Assembly (NCBI GenBank): GCA_040768445.1
Contig: JAXGMV010000001.1
Coordinates: 496,001 to 560,000 of the forward strand
Reading direction: 5' to 3'
Length of the DNA: 64,000 bases
Source of the DNA: JAXGMV01 sp040768445
Lineage (GTDB): Bacteria > Chloroflexota > Anaerolineae > Anaerolineales > Anaerolineaceae
Below are positions 1 through 8,415 of this stretch, in pieces (the first letter of the stretch is position 1; every line of letters starts with the position of its first letter). Both the position numbers and the translations under genes were made by a program. The notes below the pieces were generated by a model. It was given only the letters and a program-made list of their open reading frames with translations, had not been told where the DNA came from and did no database searches.

Positions 1-1
1 G

Positions 2-676
2 ACTCGCGATGGCATCAAAGTGCGGCTGATGGATATCAACTTCCGCTTCCGCATCATCACCAGCCAGGAATCCCAGCGCTCACTGCACTCACCTTATCCC
101 TTCTCGCCGGACGCCTTCCGCAGGTTGTCAACCGGATTACCTGTAGATGAGGACGGGCAGGTATCCTGGAACACTTATACTTCCATGCTGGTGAAATCAG
201 CCATTATTGACTATGTCAATGAACATGATATTGATTTTCTGACAGCCCCGCGCGCCTCTGAGCAGGATCCGCGCCGCGATTTCAGAGACAAGGTTCTGGA
301 AGAATCCAACAGGCGTGTGCAGGATACCGGAACCGAGATGCTGTGGATTGACAGCGGTCATTTTGACATCATGGACCCGGATGTTGCCGCTGAGCGCATC
401 AACTACTGGGCGGCTGAATGGGCCGGACATGCCGAAGAGAATAGGGCTTACAGCGAAGCAAAACGCCAGGCTTACCAGGAGCTGGGACGCGCAGAAGCGC
501 AGGCTGAGCTGATCATGGGTATTTCTTCCGCCCTTTCCGATATGCCTCGCAGCAAAAGTCCAAACCAGAACATTCGCAATTTGCTGCTGCTGCGTACTGC
601 CCAGATTTTGGATGCGATGAAGGACAGCCGCACCGGCGATGTTGCCAGCAGACCCGCCAGGCGTGATAAAAAATGA
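2..676 (+). CDS. SPFH/band-7 domain protein, 5' end outside window
   Basis: The reading frame is open to the left edge, so this is the C-terminal part of a longer protein; an internal GTG at 20 is unlikely to be the real start. The first visible residues (TRDGIKVRLMDINFRFRI) resemble the beta-strand core of SPFH/band-7 (stomatin/prohibitin-like) domains, and the following helical stretch, rich in Glu, Arg and Ala, is typical of the post-SPFH helix that drives oligomerisation. The tail is basic and polar. Any membrane anchor would lie upstream and is not visible. The stop overlaps the start of the next gene (ATGA at 673-676), implying translational coupling. SPFH proteins usually scaffold membrane complexes or proteases; the specific role here is inference. 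Confidence 0.6.
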   Translation, partial: TRDGIKVRLMDINFRFRIITSQESQRSLHSPYPFSPDAFRRLSTGLPVDEDGQVSWNTYTSMLVKSAIIDYVNEHDIDFLTAPRASEQDPRRDFRDKVLEESNRRVQDTGTEMLWIDSGHFDIMDPDVAAERINYWAAEWAGHAEENRAYSEAKRQAYQELGRAEAQAELIMGISSALSDMPRSKSPNQNIRNLLLLRTAQILDAMKDSRTGDVASRPARRDKK

Positions 677-1674
677 TTACCGTTCTGCAGGCGCTAAAAT
701 GGCTCAATAAAATCACACCTTCGCCCCTCTCAGGCATGCCGAAGGTTTTTGTCTCCCAGATCAGGTCGCTGCAATACAATGACCCACAGCTTGATGTGCT
801 GATCAAACGCCTGTTTGAGTGCCAGTTTGATGACCGGCTGGCATTTGCTGAAGCCCTGCTGACCTGTGCAGGCGCCAAATATTACTGGGGCGACCTGCCG
901 ACAGCGTTGGATTATGTTAACCGGGCGGCGGGTATCTACCGCTCTGACAGGCACCGGCAGGCTGTAGCGCTGTGGATTAAGGGCATTCTTGAACGAGAGA
1001 CCGGGCACTTCAACCAATCCTGGCAGGACTGGAACCGGGCATTAGAATTGTTCAAAGCAGTTTTTTTTGAATCCAGCAAGGCAGACATCCATGTGGTGGC
1101 AGACTGGTACTGGGAGAGCATCAAGCAGATGCAGGTTGATAAAGCCCTGACACTCGAAGAAGCTGAAGCCTGGTTCAATCAATTCCGACAACCTGATTAT
1201 GGCGAACCGATGGCTGCATTTGACACCCTGGCTGCGGGCATGCAGGATGGTCAGCGCTCGCATGAATTGAAGAGCTTGCTGGGTCAGATGAATGCCATTG
1301 CTAAAAAGAGCACCGATTACCGGGCAGAGGCACAGATCAAAGTGCATGGCGCAGTCCTGCTGGCGCAGCTGAATGAAACCGGTGAAGCGTTGACATGGAT
1401 CAGTGAAGCAGTGAGGCGCCTGCCGCCTGACAGCCACGAGCAGCACACCGCCCGCTGGATATACGGCAATATTCTTGTGCAGGGGGCAAAACGAAGTGAT
1501 GAAGCAGTCGCCCAATGGCGGCGCGCCATCGAAGGCTACGACCAGCTGGCTGTCAAAGCCGATTATCAGAATGACCAGCAAAAGCGCCTGTGGTACCTGG
1601 AAAAGCGTGATTTCATGAGTCTTGCTTTTGAACAGACCATACCAGGAGCCTTCAAGTCCTCTTCAACACCCTAA
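673..1674 (+). CDS. TPR-like helical repeat protein
   Basis: This 333-residue soluble protein is made of repeated helix pairs with TPR character, clearest around residues 55-130 (a YWGDLPTALDYVNRA segment, then GHFNQSWQDWNRALELF) and 225-300 (LNETGEALTWISEAV, then SDEAVAQWRRAIEGY). No signal peptide, membrane segment or catalytic motif is visible. The start ATG overlaps the upstream SPFH stop, so the two are co-translated. The stop TAA at 1672-1674 interlocks with the TAG stop of the convergent AAA+ gene. A scaffold role linking the SPFH protein to the facing AAA+/coiled-coil/radical SAM genes is plausible but is inferred from position only. Confidence 0.7.
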   Translation: MITVLQALKWLNKITPSPLSGMPKVFVSQIRSLQYNDPQLDVLIKRLFECQFDDRLAFAEALLTCAGAKYYWGDLPTALDYVNRAAGIYRSDRHRQAVALWIKGILERETGHFNQSWQDWNRALELFKAVFFESSKADIHVVADWYWESIKQMQVDKALTLEEAEAWFNQFRQPDYGEPMAAFDTLAAGMQDGQRSHELKSLLGQMNAIAKKSTDYRAEAQIKVHGAVLLAQLNETGEALTWISEAVRRLPPDSHEQHTARWIYGNILVQGAKRSDEAVAQWRRAIEGYDQLAVKADYQNDQQKRLWYLEKRDFMSLAFEQTIPGAFKSSSTP

Positions 1675-3752
1675 TTCGGAAAGCCGGACAGTCTTCCCAC
1701 CCTTTGGTGAACGCCAACAGGGATTGTTTTTCTTGCAGCCGGCTTGTTTTGCACACTGCTATTCAGCCCTGATAAGTCGCTCAACTGAAAACTGAATGTG
1801 TCTGGTCTGTAGTTCCCATCTCTGCTCTGCCTGAAGAGTCGATCAGCCAATCTACGTTTCATGCTGCCGTACAGTGACCTGGCTGTGCTATCAACTTCAC
1901 TGTCCTGAAGGGGCGTCTGTGCAGCGCTATTGAACTGCTGAAATACCTGGCGTACCACGTCCTCTGGTATAACCAGGTCGTCCTCCTCAGCCAGCCGTTG
2001 AAGCATCCTGATAAACGGGCTGACAGCCTGATCTGCCGGCTCCACTGCCTGGCGGTACTTTTGCGGCAGATCCTCTATGCACAGCGGTGTGTCATAGGGC
2101 AGACCACCCTGCACAATGCGAATGGCTGAACGCCTGTCAAGGGCATCGGCCAGGTTGCGCATCTCGCCCGCGTTGCCAGGTACACCCTGCGGTGCTGAGC
2201 AGACCGTCTGAACAACACCCTTTAACTGTTCTGCAAATTCCAGTGTCACGGTCAACTGACGGTCTTGAAGCATGGCCAGTAATATTTGCAGCAGCTGTTC
2301 AGCCGAGTAGGCGGAGAATTCAAACACATTTTCTTCCGGGATACGCCGTTCAAGCCCCGGGTTTGCCGATCTAAACCGCTGCATACGCTCACCGTAGCCA
2401 GCCGCAATCACCACCAGCCGCCCACGGTCATTTTCCATGCGTGCCATCAGCGTCTCAAGCGCTTCCAACCCAAAACCGCCACGCCCATTTTCTGTCAGCA
2501 TGTAGGCTTCATCGATGAACAACACACCATCCAACGCTCGATCCACCAGCTGGTTGGTTTTTACAGCGGTACCGCCGACGTGCTCGGCAACCAGGTCAGA
2601 AACAGCGGTTTCCACCAGGTGCCCGCGTTTTAAAATACCTGCTTCATGGAAGATCTCACCGATCAAGCGTGCTGCAGTCGTCTTACCGGTGCCAGGCTGA
2701 CCAGAGAAGATCATGTGAAGCAGAGGGTCGGGTCTTGTACCAGTGCCATTTAACCGTTCATTGCTGACTTTCAACCAGGCGGTCAGCTCGGCAATGCGTG
2801 TCTTGACATCCTCCAGTCCTGCCATTCTGTTCAGTTGTTCCATGGCGCTGATACCGCTGCCGGATGATGCACTGAACCAGCCCTTGCGCCTGACAGCCTC
2901 GTATGTGATTTCATCAAGCTGCTCCAGGCGGTTCAGCCACTCTACCAGTGTGAGATTCTCAGCAGAAAGCTTGCGCGCTAAAGTCAATAGTTCACTATTG
3001 TCAGCTACTTCTGAACGGTTCTGCATCACACTCTCAAGCAGGTCAGTCAGCTCATCTGCAGTTGGTGCACCAATTTCAACCAGTGCTTCTGGCATCGGGT
3101 TGGTGCCCGCCTGCCGCAGCAGGCGGTTGAGGGCTGGCACAGGCAGGGTGTTTGCCAGTTCCGGCAGCTCAGCCCGGCTCAAGTTTTCAAACAGCATCAG
3201 ACAACGATTAGTATTTTCTAACGGCAGGTTCACCCACTCTTCCAGGTATCCCCCCAACAGACGTTGGTCTTCGAAGAAAGCCAGCGACTGTGCTGCCTGT
3301 GTAAAGATCACTGCCGTCCTGCCGCCAATAGTCAGGTGCATCAGGCGGTCCATGGTGCGCAAAGCAAAGATATCGCTCATCACTTCCTGTGACTCATCAG
3401 GCAAGGTCAGGGATGGCGTATAGACCTGCAAATCCTGCAGTGGACCGCCCCCCAAGATCTGCATTCTGTCACTCTGCTGGCTGCTGCAACCATGCCAGAC
3501 TGTGAGCTGTGTTTCCGAAAAGGCCGGGGTTAGGCTGCCGTACAGGCAGGTCAGCGACTGGTGCGGTGAGTAAACCACCACACGCGCAAAGCCCTCCTGC
3601 CGCAGCGCTTCAGCGGCTGCCTGAAGAAACGGCACAGGTGCTTCTCCGCTGGAGATCAGGTGATCAGTTGTGCCAGGTCCAAACAACGCCAGGAAGCGGC
3701 TGCTGCTGGAAAGGGCGGTTATCAGTGGTTTCAAGCGTGCATATGGCTGCAT
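1671..3752 (-). CDS. AAA+ ATPase of the CbbX/SpoVK (EccA-like) family
   Basis: This 693-residue protein has a C-terminal AAA+ module. Walker A is GQPGTGKTT at residues 351-359, Walker B is LFIDEA with D414 and E415, and a downstream VVIAAGY sensor-1 region and conserved arginines (ANPGLERRI) are visible. This arrangement is that of CbbX/SpoVK/EccA ATPases, which remodel protein partners. The first 300 residues form a separate domain with alpha/beta character but no Walker motifs. It may be a degenerate second AAA-like domain or an adaptor. No signal peptide is visible. A ribosome site (AAGGAA) precedes the ATG. It lies 11 bases after the coiled-coil gene, so it is probably the third gene of the radical SAM operon. 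Its substrate is unknown. Confidence 0.8.
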   Translation of the reverse strand: MQPYARLKPLITALSSSSRFLALFGPGTTDHLISSGEAPVPFLQAAAEALRQEGFARVVVYSPHQSLTCLYGSLTPAFSETQLTVWHGCSSQQSDRMQILGGGPLQDLQVYTPSLTLPDESQEVMSDIFALRTMDRLMHLTIGGRTAVIFTQAAQSLAFFEDQRLLGGYLEEWVNLPLENTNRCLMLFENLSRAELPELANTLPVPALNRLLRQAGTNPMPEALVEIGAPTADELTDLLESVMQNRSEVADNSELLTLARKLSAENLTLVEWLNRLEQLDEITYEAVRRKGWFSASSGSGISAMEQLNRMAGLEDVKTRIAELTAWLKVSNERLNGTGTRPDPLLHMIFSGQPGTGKTTAARLIGEIFHEAGILKRGHLVETAVSDLVAEHVGGTAVKTNQLVDRALDGVLFIDEAYMLTENGRGGFGLEALETLMARMENDRGRLVVIAAGYGERMQRFRSANPGLERRIPEENVFEFSAYSAEQLLQILLAMLQDRQLTVTLEFAEQLKGVVQTVCSAPQGVPGNAGEMRNLADALDRRSAIRIVQGGLPYDTPLCIEDLPQKYRQAVEPADQAVSPFIRMLQRLAEEDDLVIPEDVVRQVFQQFNSAAQTPLQDSEVDSTARSLYGSMKRRLADRLFRQSRDGNYRPDTFSFQLSDLSGLNSSVQNKPAARKTIPVGVHQRVGRLSGFPN

Positions 3753-3763
3753 GATGATGTTCC

Positions 3764-5122
3764 TTACGAATGACTCGCTGCCAGCAAAGCCGCCAGCCGG
3801 TTGTGCGGCCTGTGCAGTGGTTGTGAATGCTGGGCTGGCTGCTGGTTGGTCGGTCCCACCTGCAAACCGCGCTGTCTCAATACATCAGAAATCTGGCGGG
3901 CGCGCCAGCGCATTTCACGAGCAGTCTGATTGCCTTCTTGCAGTGTGTGGATGTGCAGGTCATTTTCAAACCCATTCTGAAGCGGGCTGACCTGGATGAT
4001 CACCTCGCTGCCATCCGATCCCTCAACAGCTGCGTAATAGTCCATCTGCATATCACCTTCGACATAGCCAGCATCTTTGACACTAAAACCCTGGCTTTTT
4101 AAAGCCTGCAGGGCAAGGTCGGCAATGTTGATGCGGATTTGTGAATTAAGTACTGCCAGGCGCGCCTGGAACAGCACCTCAGCCAGTGCCTGGTTGAGCG
4201 CCGGCAAGGTATGTGTCAGGTAGCTCTGCAGTTCTGTCAAACCGAGGTCGCTGCAGTCATTTTCAATTGTGGCAACCGCGCTGTCAATCCCATCCAGCAG
4301 AGCCTGATAGGCGCCATTTGACCAGTCTGCCACGTTAATTTGCACATCCAGTTCGCTGCCGTCCATTCCAATTGCCGGACAGACTGCAGCGTCTTCCGCC
4401 TGCCGGCGCAGTGCTAAAAGCGCTGCATGAATTTGTGTCTGCAGCGCCTGGCAGTGGGCCTTACGCAGTTCAAGGGTCGAATGCAGGCGGGAATACCCGC
4501 TGAATGCCTGGCGGGCATAGATCAGGGCAGTGTCCACGCGCCTGTCACTCAGGTCCAAATAAGCCATCTGAATCGCTTCATCCAGACGGCTGATTGTCTC
4601 CTCATCGTCAGTTTCAAGCGAATAAGTCCGCACAATGAATGAGCGCACCGTCTCAGCTGCCTCCAGCCAGTGCTGTGTATCAACCGCCGTCCGGCCAGCC
4701 GATTCAGTCTGTTCCATCACCTGCTGCTGCAGGGTATTAATCATCTCCTGCTGGCGGTTAATCTCAGCAGAATACACAGCATCCCGTTCAGTCAGCGCTT
4801 GTTCCCACTGGCGGGTATCCTGCGCCTGTAAGGTATCCGTAGTTTGTGCCAACAGATCATTAAATTCTGCCTGCTGATCTGTCAATGCCTGCACGGTGAG
4901 CGCTTCCATCTGCTTGATGCGCCAGTCAAATTTTTGTATCAGGCTGGCATAATCCCTCTGCCGTTGGTCCTGTTCTAATTGTGCCTGCCTTGCCTGCCGC
5001 CTGACTGTCTCTTCCAGTGCGGGCATCTCACGCCGCACAAAACGCAGGCGCATTTCAGCATCATGCAGGCGCCGATATTCTTCAGCTCCAATTGAGATAG
5101 TTGTTCGTTTATGACCGCTCAT
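3764..5122 (-). CDS. Coiled-coil protein with small C-terminal alpha/beta domain
   Basis: I do not recognise this 452-residue protein as a named family. Residues about 12-150 are rich in Glu, Gln, Arg and Leu in a heptad-like pattern and should form a long coiled coil (RRQARQAQLEQDQRQRDYAS is typical). The middle (150-330) is helical. Residues about 345-415 look like a compact alpha/beta domain (LKSQGFSVKDAGYVEGDMQM, then DGSEVIIQVSP). The tail is polar and Pro/Gln/His-rich. There is no signal peptide or membrane segment. The start overlaps the upstream radical SAM gene by 14 bases and the AAA+ gene follows 11 bases later. It may be the substrate or adaptor of the ATPase or the target of the radical SAM enzyme; both ideas are inference. 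Confidence 0.7.
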   Translation of the reverse strand: MSGHKRTTISIGAEEYRRLHDAEMRLRFVRREMPALEETVRRQARQAQLEQDQRQRDYASLIQKFDWRIKQMEALTVQALTDQQAEFNDLLAQTTDTLQAQDTRQWEQALTERDAVYSAEINRQQEMINTLQQQVMEQTESAGRTAVDTQHWLEAAETVRSFIVRTYSLETDDEETISRLDEAIQMAYLDLSDRRVDTALIYARQAFSGYSRLHSTLELRKAHCQALQTQIHAALLALRRQAEDAAVCPAIGMDGSELDVQINVADWSNGAYQALLDGIDSAVATIENDCSDLGLTELQSYLTHTLPALNQALAEVLFQARLAVLNSQIRINIADLALQALKSQGFSVKDAGYVEGDMQMDYYAAVEGSDGSEVIIQVSPLQNGFENDLHIHTLQEGNQTAREMRWRARQISDVLRQRGLQVGPTNQQPAQHSQPLHRPHNRLAALLAASHS

Positions 5123-5765
5123 GGCTCAAAACTCCTTCCGGCAGGCGAATTGAATCAAATGCCAGCCTGGCTTGCCGGGTGGGAACACCAACCAGCATCA
5201 TTTCTCCGTCCAGTATCCTGAACTCCGTCCTGCGCTGCAGCTTTTCCAATCCGTTGTTGCGCAGACGCTCACTCAGGTAATAAATAGATTGGTTTGTACT
5301 GCCCCGCATACCCCTGTCAGTGTGCCTGCGCCAGTCATACTGACCATCAATCAGCACGTCCAACTCGCCCAGCAGGTCGGTGATACCGGGCAGGTGTTTC
5401 AAGCGTAACAGCTGCTGCAGGGTGTAGCCGGTGAAACAGATGACAGTCAAACGGGGGTTTGCCTTACGTGCCAGCCGGGCTGTTTCAGCCAATGCGCCTG
5501 CCTGCAGCATCGGCTCACCACCTGAAAAGGTGATGCCTGCAATCTCTGGCACTGACAGCAGGCGGCTGATGGCCTGCTCAGGCGTGAGCAGGAGGCGTTC
5601 CTCAAAGGTGCGCCACTCAGGCGAAATGCAGCCCTGGCAGTTGAACGGGCATCCCTGCACCCACAGCGCAGAACGTAGACCGGGACCCATCGCCCGTGTC
5701 CCCGGGCAGATGGCTGCCACATTGAGCTTGTCGGAAGTATATGAGTCATAAATGGGAATTTTCAC
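5109..5765 (-). CDS. Single-cluster radical SAM protein, NrdG/PflA-like
   Basis: The protein carries the radical SAM cysteine motif CX3CX2C (CPFNCQGC, C39, C43, C46) and the SAM-binding SGGEP at 81-85, in a 218-residue compact fold like activating enzymes of anaerobic ribonucleotide reductase (NrdG) and pyruvate formate-lyase. Such enzymes use a [4Fe-4S] cluster and S-adenosylmethionine to make a 5'-deoxyadenosyl radical. No glycyl-radical enzyme gene lies next to it. Instead it heads a presumed operon with a coiled-coil protein (14-base overlap) and a CbbX-like ATPase. It is therefore probably not a housekeeping NrdG but a modifying enzyme for a partner in this module (inference). The Shine-Dalgarno signal is weak. 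Confidence 0.8.
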   Translation of the reverse strand: MKIPIYDSYTSDKLNVAAICPGTRAMGPGLRSALWVQGCPFNCQGCISPEWRTFEERLLLTPEQAISRLLSVPEIAGITFSGGEPMLQAGALAETARLARKANPRLTVICFTGYTLQQLLRLKHLPGITDLLGELDVLIDGQYDWRRHTDRGMRGSTNQSIYYLSERLRNNGLEKLQRRTEFRILDGEMMLVGVPTRQARLAFDSIRLPEGVLSHERS

Positions 5766-5801
5766 ACTGCTGCCTGCCTGATAATTAGAATTATTGTTCT
5801 T

Positions 5802-5807
5802 ATTATA
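5802..5807 (-). promoter_or_regulatory. Candidate -10 box for the radical SAM operon
   Basis: The minus strand reads TATAAT here, about 37 bases upstream of the radical SAM start, within a markedly AT-rich stretch (about 5780-5900). No convincing -35 box was found at the usual distance. The divergent exporter promoter lies on the other side of the same intergenic region. Confidence 0.3.
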
Positions 5808-5951
5808 TGCGAATATTGAATATTTGTTCTATTTATTATTAATTCTTTCTGTAAATTCTGCGTAAATATAACGTAAATGAATATTTCCGTTTAGCTTCAA
5901 AAAGATAATGGTTTCCCCCTGCCATAAAACCAACCTGATAGACACGAGTCC

Positions 5952-5980
5952 TTGTCAAAGCGCGGTGATGCGGTTATAAC
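5952..5980 (+). promoter_or_regulatory. Sigma-70-type promoter for the TauE/SafE gene
   Basis: TTGTCA at 5952-5957 and TATAAC at 5975-5980 are separated by 17 bases; each matches the consensus at 5 of 6 positions. Transcription would start near 5987, leaving a leader of about 29 bases before the ATG at 6016. Confidence 0.55.
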
Positions 5981-6015
5981 TGGGGCATTCTCTCTGATGC
6001 AGGTTCCGCTCTCAA

Positions 6016-6741
6016 ATGCCCCCAACCAGCACAATCATCCTCATCCAACTCTCTCTCTTTCTGGCCGCCATGACCCAGACCACATTCGGGTTTGGCTCGG
6101 CCATTGTTGCCATGCCTCTGCTGCTGTTGATGATCAGCCCCAGCACAGCCACGCCGCTGGTGGCATTGATCGGCATCATCCTCAGCGGCAGTATCGCTAT
6201 CTCCTCCTGGCGCAGCATCGACTGGAAAGCCACCTGGCGCATCCTGCTTGCGTCCACAATTGCGGCACCACTGGGTGTACTCCTGCTGCTGTATGCCGAG
6301 GAAGACCTGATCAGAGCCATCCTGGGCTGGATGCTGGTACTGTATGGCATCTACTGCCTGCTGCCGTTCGATTTTATTCACCTTAAGAATGACAACTGGG
6401 CCTTCCCGTTTGGGTTTCTGGGAGGTATGTTGGGCAGCGCCTTTAACATCAACGGACCACCGGTGTTGATTTACGGCACACTGCGCCACTGGCCGCCCGC
6501 TGAATTCAGGGCATCTTTGAGCGGATATTTCCTGCCGGCAGGTATCATCGTTGCCCTCAGTCACTTTGCCGGCGGCTTATGGACACCCGAGGTATGGAAG
6601 TTTTTCCTCATTTCACTCCCCGGCACAGCTGTAGCCGCCTGGCTGGGCTCGCGTTTAAACAAGCGCATTGACCCTGCCCGTTTTAAAACCACCCTGTATT
6701 TCTTAATCATTGGCATGGGCATTATGATGCTGGTGTTATAA
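6016..6741 (+). CDS. TauE/SafE family sulfite/organic anion exporter
   Basis: This 241-residue polytopic membrane protein has about seven to eight hydrophobic segments. It shows the family signature near the N-terminus (TTFGFGSAIVAMPLL, residues about 21-35) and a second related Gly-rich segment in the middle (FGFLGGMLGSAFNINGPPVL), reflecting the two inverted halves typical of TauE/SafE (DUF81) permeases. Members export sulfite, sulfoacetate or related anions; the substrate cannot be told from sequence. The gene is single, with its own promoter and a hairpin downstream. The start at 6016 has no strong Shine-Dalgarno sequence, but an in-frame upstream start is not better supported. Confidence 0.85.
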   Translation: MPPTSTIILIQLSLFLAAMTQTTFGFGSAIVAMPLLLLMISPSTATPLVALIGIILSGSIAISSWRSIDWKATWRILLASTIAAPLGVLLLLYAEEDLIRAILGWMLVLYGIYCLLPFDFIHLKNDNWAFPFGFLGGMLGSAFNINGPPVLIYGTLRHWPPAEFRASLSGYFLPAGIIVALSHFAGGLWTPEVWKFFLISLPGTAVAAWLGSRLNKRIDPARFKTTLYFLIIGMGIMMLVL

Positions 6742-6752
6742 AAACGGACTGG

Positions 6753-6787
6753 CAAAAACAGTCCCCGGCACTTGAGACCGGGGACTG
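6753..6787 (-). terminator. Rho-independent terminator, probably bidirectional
   Basis: A 10-bp perfect stem (CAGTCCCCGG at 6759-6768 pairing with 6778-6787) encloses a 9-base loop. Read on the minus strand it is followed by TGTTTTTG, so it chiefly terminates the minus-strand gene ending at 6818. It also lies just after the exporter stop. Confidence 0.75.
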
Positions 6788-6817
6788 CAAAACTCTCAAC
6801 TAATCCTGCTTTGAAAA

Positions 6818-8263
6818 TTACTTTGACCGCTTTACCAGCAGGATCACCAGCGCCATCACCAGGGCAGCGCCAAGGGTGACGAGGCATAATCCACCAATCA
6901 GCATCAGCCACACACCCTGGCTCAAGCCGAGGGGGCCTTTTGACTCGGGTGTTTCTTCAGCTGCTGGCATTATCTGTGGTGTCTGAGTCAGCGCAGGCGG
7001 CACTGGGGTAGCCGCTATTGTCGGTACTGACGTCGCAGTTGCTTGGGGAACTGTTGTAGCTGTCGCCGGCACCGGCGTGAAAGTGGGGCCGCCGAGCGGG
7101 GGCATCGGCTCGTCCGACCACATATCAATATCGTCATAGAACCACTGCACATCATCGTTTTGCGGGTCCAACGCCAGCACAGAATTGAGTTCATTGACAA
7201 TTACTGTAATATCAGGCTTTTTTGCATCCACAGATGCTGGATTCAAATAATGGGCAGCCAACATCCACGCCAGCCTGAAATGCAGGTCAGCATCATTTGG
7301 TTTCACTGCCAGCGCCTGGCTGTAGGCTTCTTGAGCCAGTAAAACATAATTTGAGGCGCCTTGATTAATAACATAGTATCCTTTACTAAGGGCAATATTC
7401 TCATATATTTCGCCAAGCTGTTCCCATGCATCTGCGTCCTGCGGTGATGTCACAGTCCTCTGCCGCAAGTCGAGAATTTGCTGCCAGGTAAGCGGCGAAA
7501 TGATACCGGCAAACCAATTATCACTGTCAGTGGGTTCAAGGTTGGTAAAAGACCAGCGCAGTTTATCGCCATCAATCGTATAACCAGGTTTTGTGAAGTA
7601 CTCTGAAAGGATAAGGTTCTCTGTTGTGGCTTCGTAAGGCAGCTGCAGGATGATCTCACCTGAGCCGATTGGACCTTTCCAGCCGGCGCCTGTTTCAAGA
7701 ATATACCAGAACCGTGCTTGAGGCAGGTAACCGGTTGATTGTATGGTGTACTCCACCTCAATCATCACGACGGCGCCGGTCGGGAATGTCACAGGAAAAG
7801 CAGCCCATTTAATGGGTGGATACTCATCGTCCAGCGGGTTAGGCTGTTCCAGAACTTCCCACGCCACCTGGCTGCCGTCCACACTAACTACAAAGTTCTG
7901 AATTTCTGGAAAATTAAAAAAGCCATCGCCCATTCCGCTTGGACTCATCAGGGGGAAACGTACTTTCATGCTCTCTGTCGCTGTGCCAGTATTCTTCATT
8001 GTAAATACGGCTTTTACATCTGCTTCGACCGCCTCATCTTCAAAACCAGGATTTGCAAGGGATATCACATTGCCAACAGTGATCGTAACTGTTTCTGCTG
8101 TCATTTCTACATTGGTGGATTCGCCATTGTAAGGCGAGGGGTTGCTGCCCGGTGGCTGTTCAGGCGGCGCCACATCCGCTCGAACTGGTAATGGTTGAAA
8201 AAGCAGTGCGCCCAACAGCAGGGCAGGAAATATGACCTTCAAATTCACCCGGCATACTTTCAT
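6818..8263 (-). CDS. Secreted, C-terminally anchored TPR protein
   Basis: The 481-residue product starts with a signal peptide (hydrophobic VIFPALLLGALLF, cleavage near VRADVAPP). A beta-rich extracytoplasmic domain follows (residues about 40-245, with ETVTITVGNVI and AVFTMKNTGT strands), then TPR-like helices (about 255-365, including YSQALAVKPNDADLHFRLAW). After that come a Thr/Pro/Ala-rich linker and one C-terminal membrane segment followed by KRSK. It is thus displayed outside the membrane. The start at 8263 is preferred over the ATG 15 bases upstream because GGAGGA inside that region is correctly spaced as a ribosome site. The beta domain is not recognised; function unknown. Confidence 0.75.
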   Translation of the reverse strand: MKVCRVNLKVIFPALLLGALLFQPLPVRADVAPPEQPPGSNPSPYNGESTNVEMTAETVTITVGNVISLANPGFEDEAVEADVKAVFTMKNTGTATESMKVRFPLMSPSGMGDGFFNFPEIQNFVVSVDGSQVAWEVLEQPNPLDDEYPPIKWAAFPVTFPTGAVVMIEVEYTIQSTGYLPQARFWYILETGAGWKGPIGSGEIILQLPYEATTENLILSEYFTKPGYTIDGDKLRWSFTNLEPTDSDNWFAGIISPLTWQQILDLRQRTVTSPQDADAWEQLGEIYENIALSKGYYVINQGASNYVLLAQEAYSQALAVKPNDADLHFRLAWMLAAHYLNPASVDAKKPDITVIVNELNSVLALDPQNDDVQWFYDDIDMWSDEPMPPLGGPTFTPVPATATTVPQATATSVPTIAATPVPPALTQTPQIMPAAEETPESKGPLGLSQGVWLMLIGGLCLVTLGAALVMALVILLVKRSK

Positions 8264-8415
8264 CTTTTCGTCCTCCATGCCTCACAGAAAGATCTCAAAC
8301 TAATTCTTTTATGCTTTGCCGATTTGTTGCCTGGCTGTTTTTCGATACGTTATAACTCATGTAGTGCTGGTATTTAGGGGGAAGAAGCTCTTCAACAGGT
8401 GTTAATTAATCATGA

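Noticed and set aside
1..5765. Radical SAM module considered as an anaerobic ribonucleotide reductase locus
   Set aside because: No NrdD-like glycyl-radical gene is present here and the neighbours are scaffold and ATPase genes, so NrdG as the sole explanation is not supported.
5974..6564. Long minus-strand frame opposite the TauE/SafE gene
   Set aside because: Its product is polar low-complexity sequence without homology features; the plus-strand frame has clear membrane segments and family motifs.
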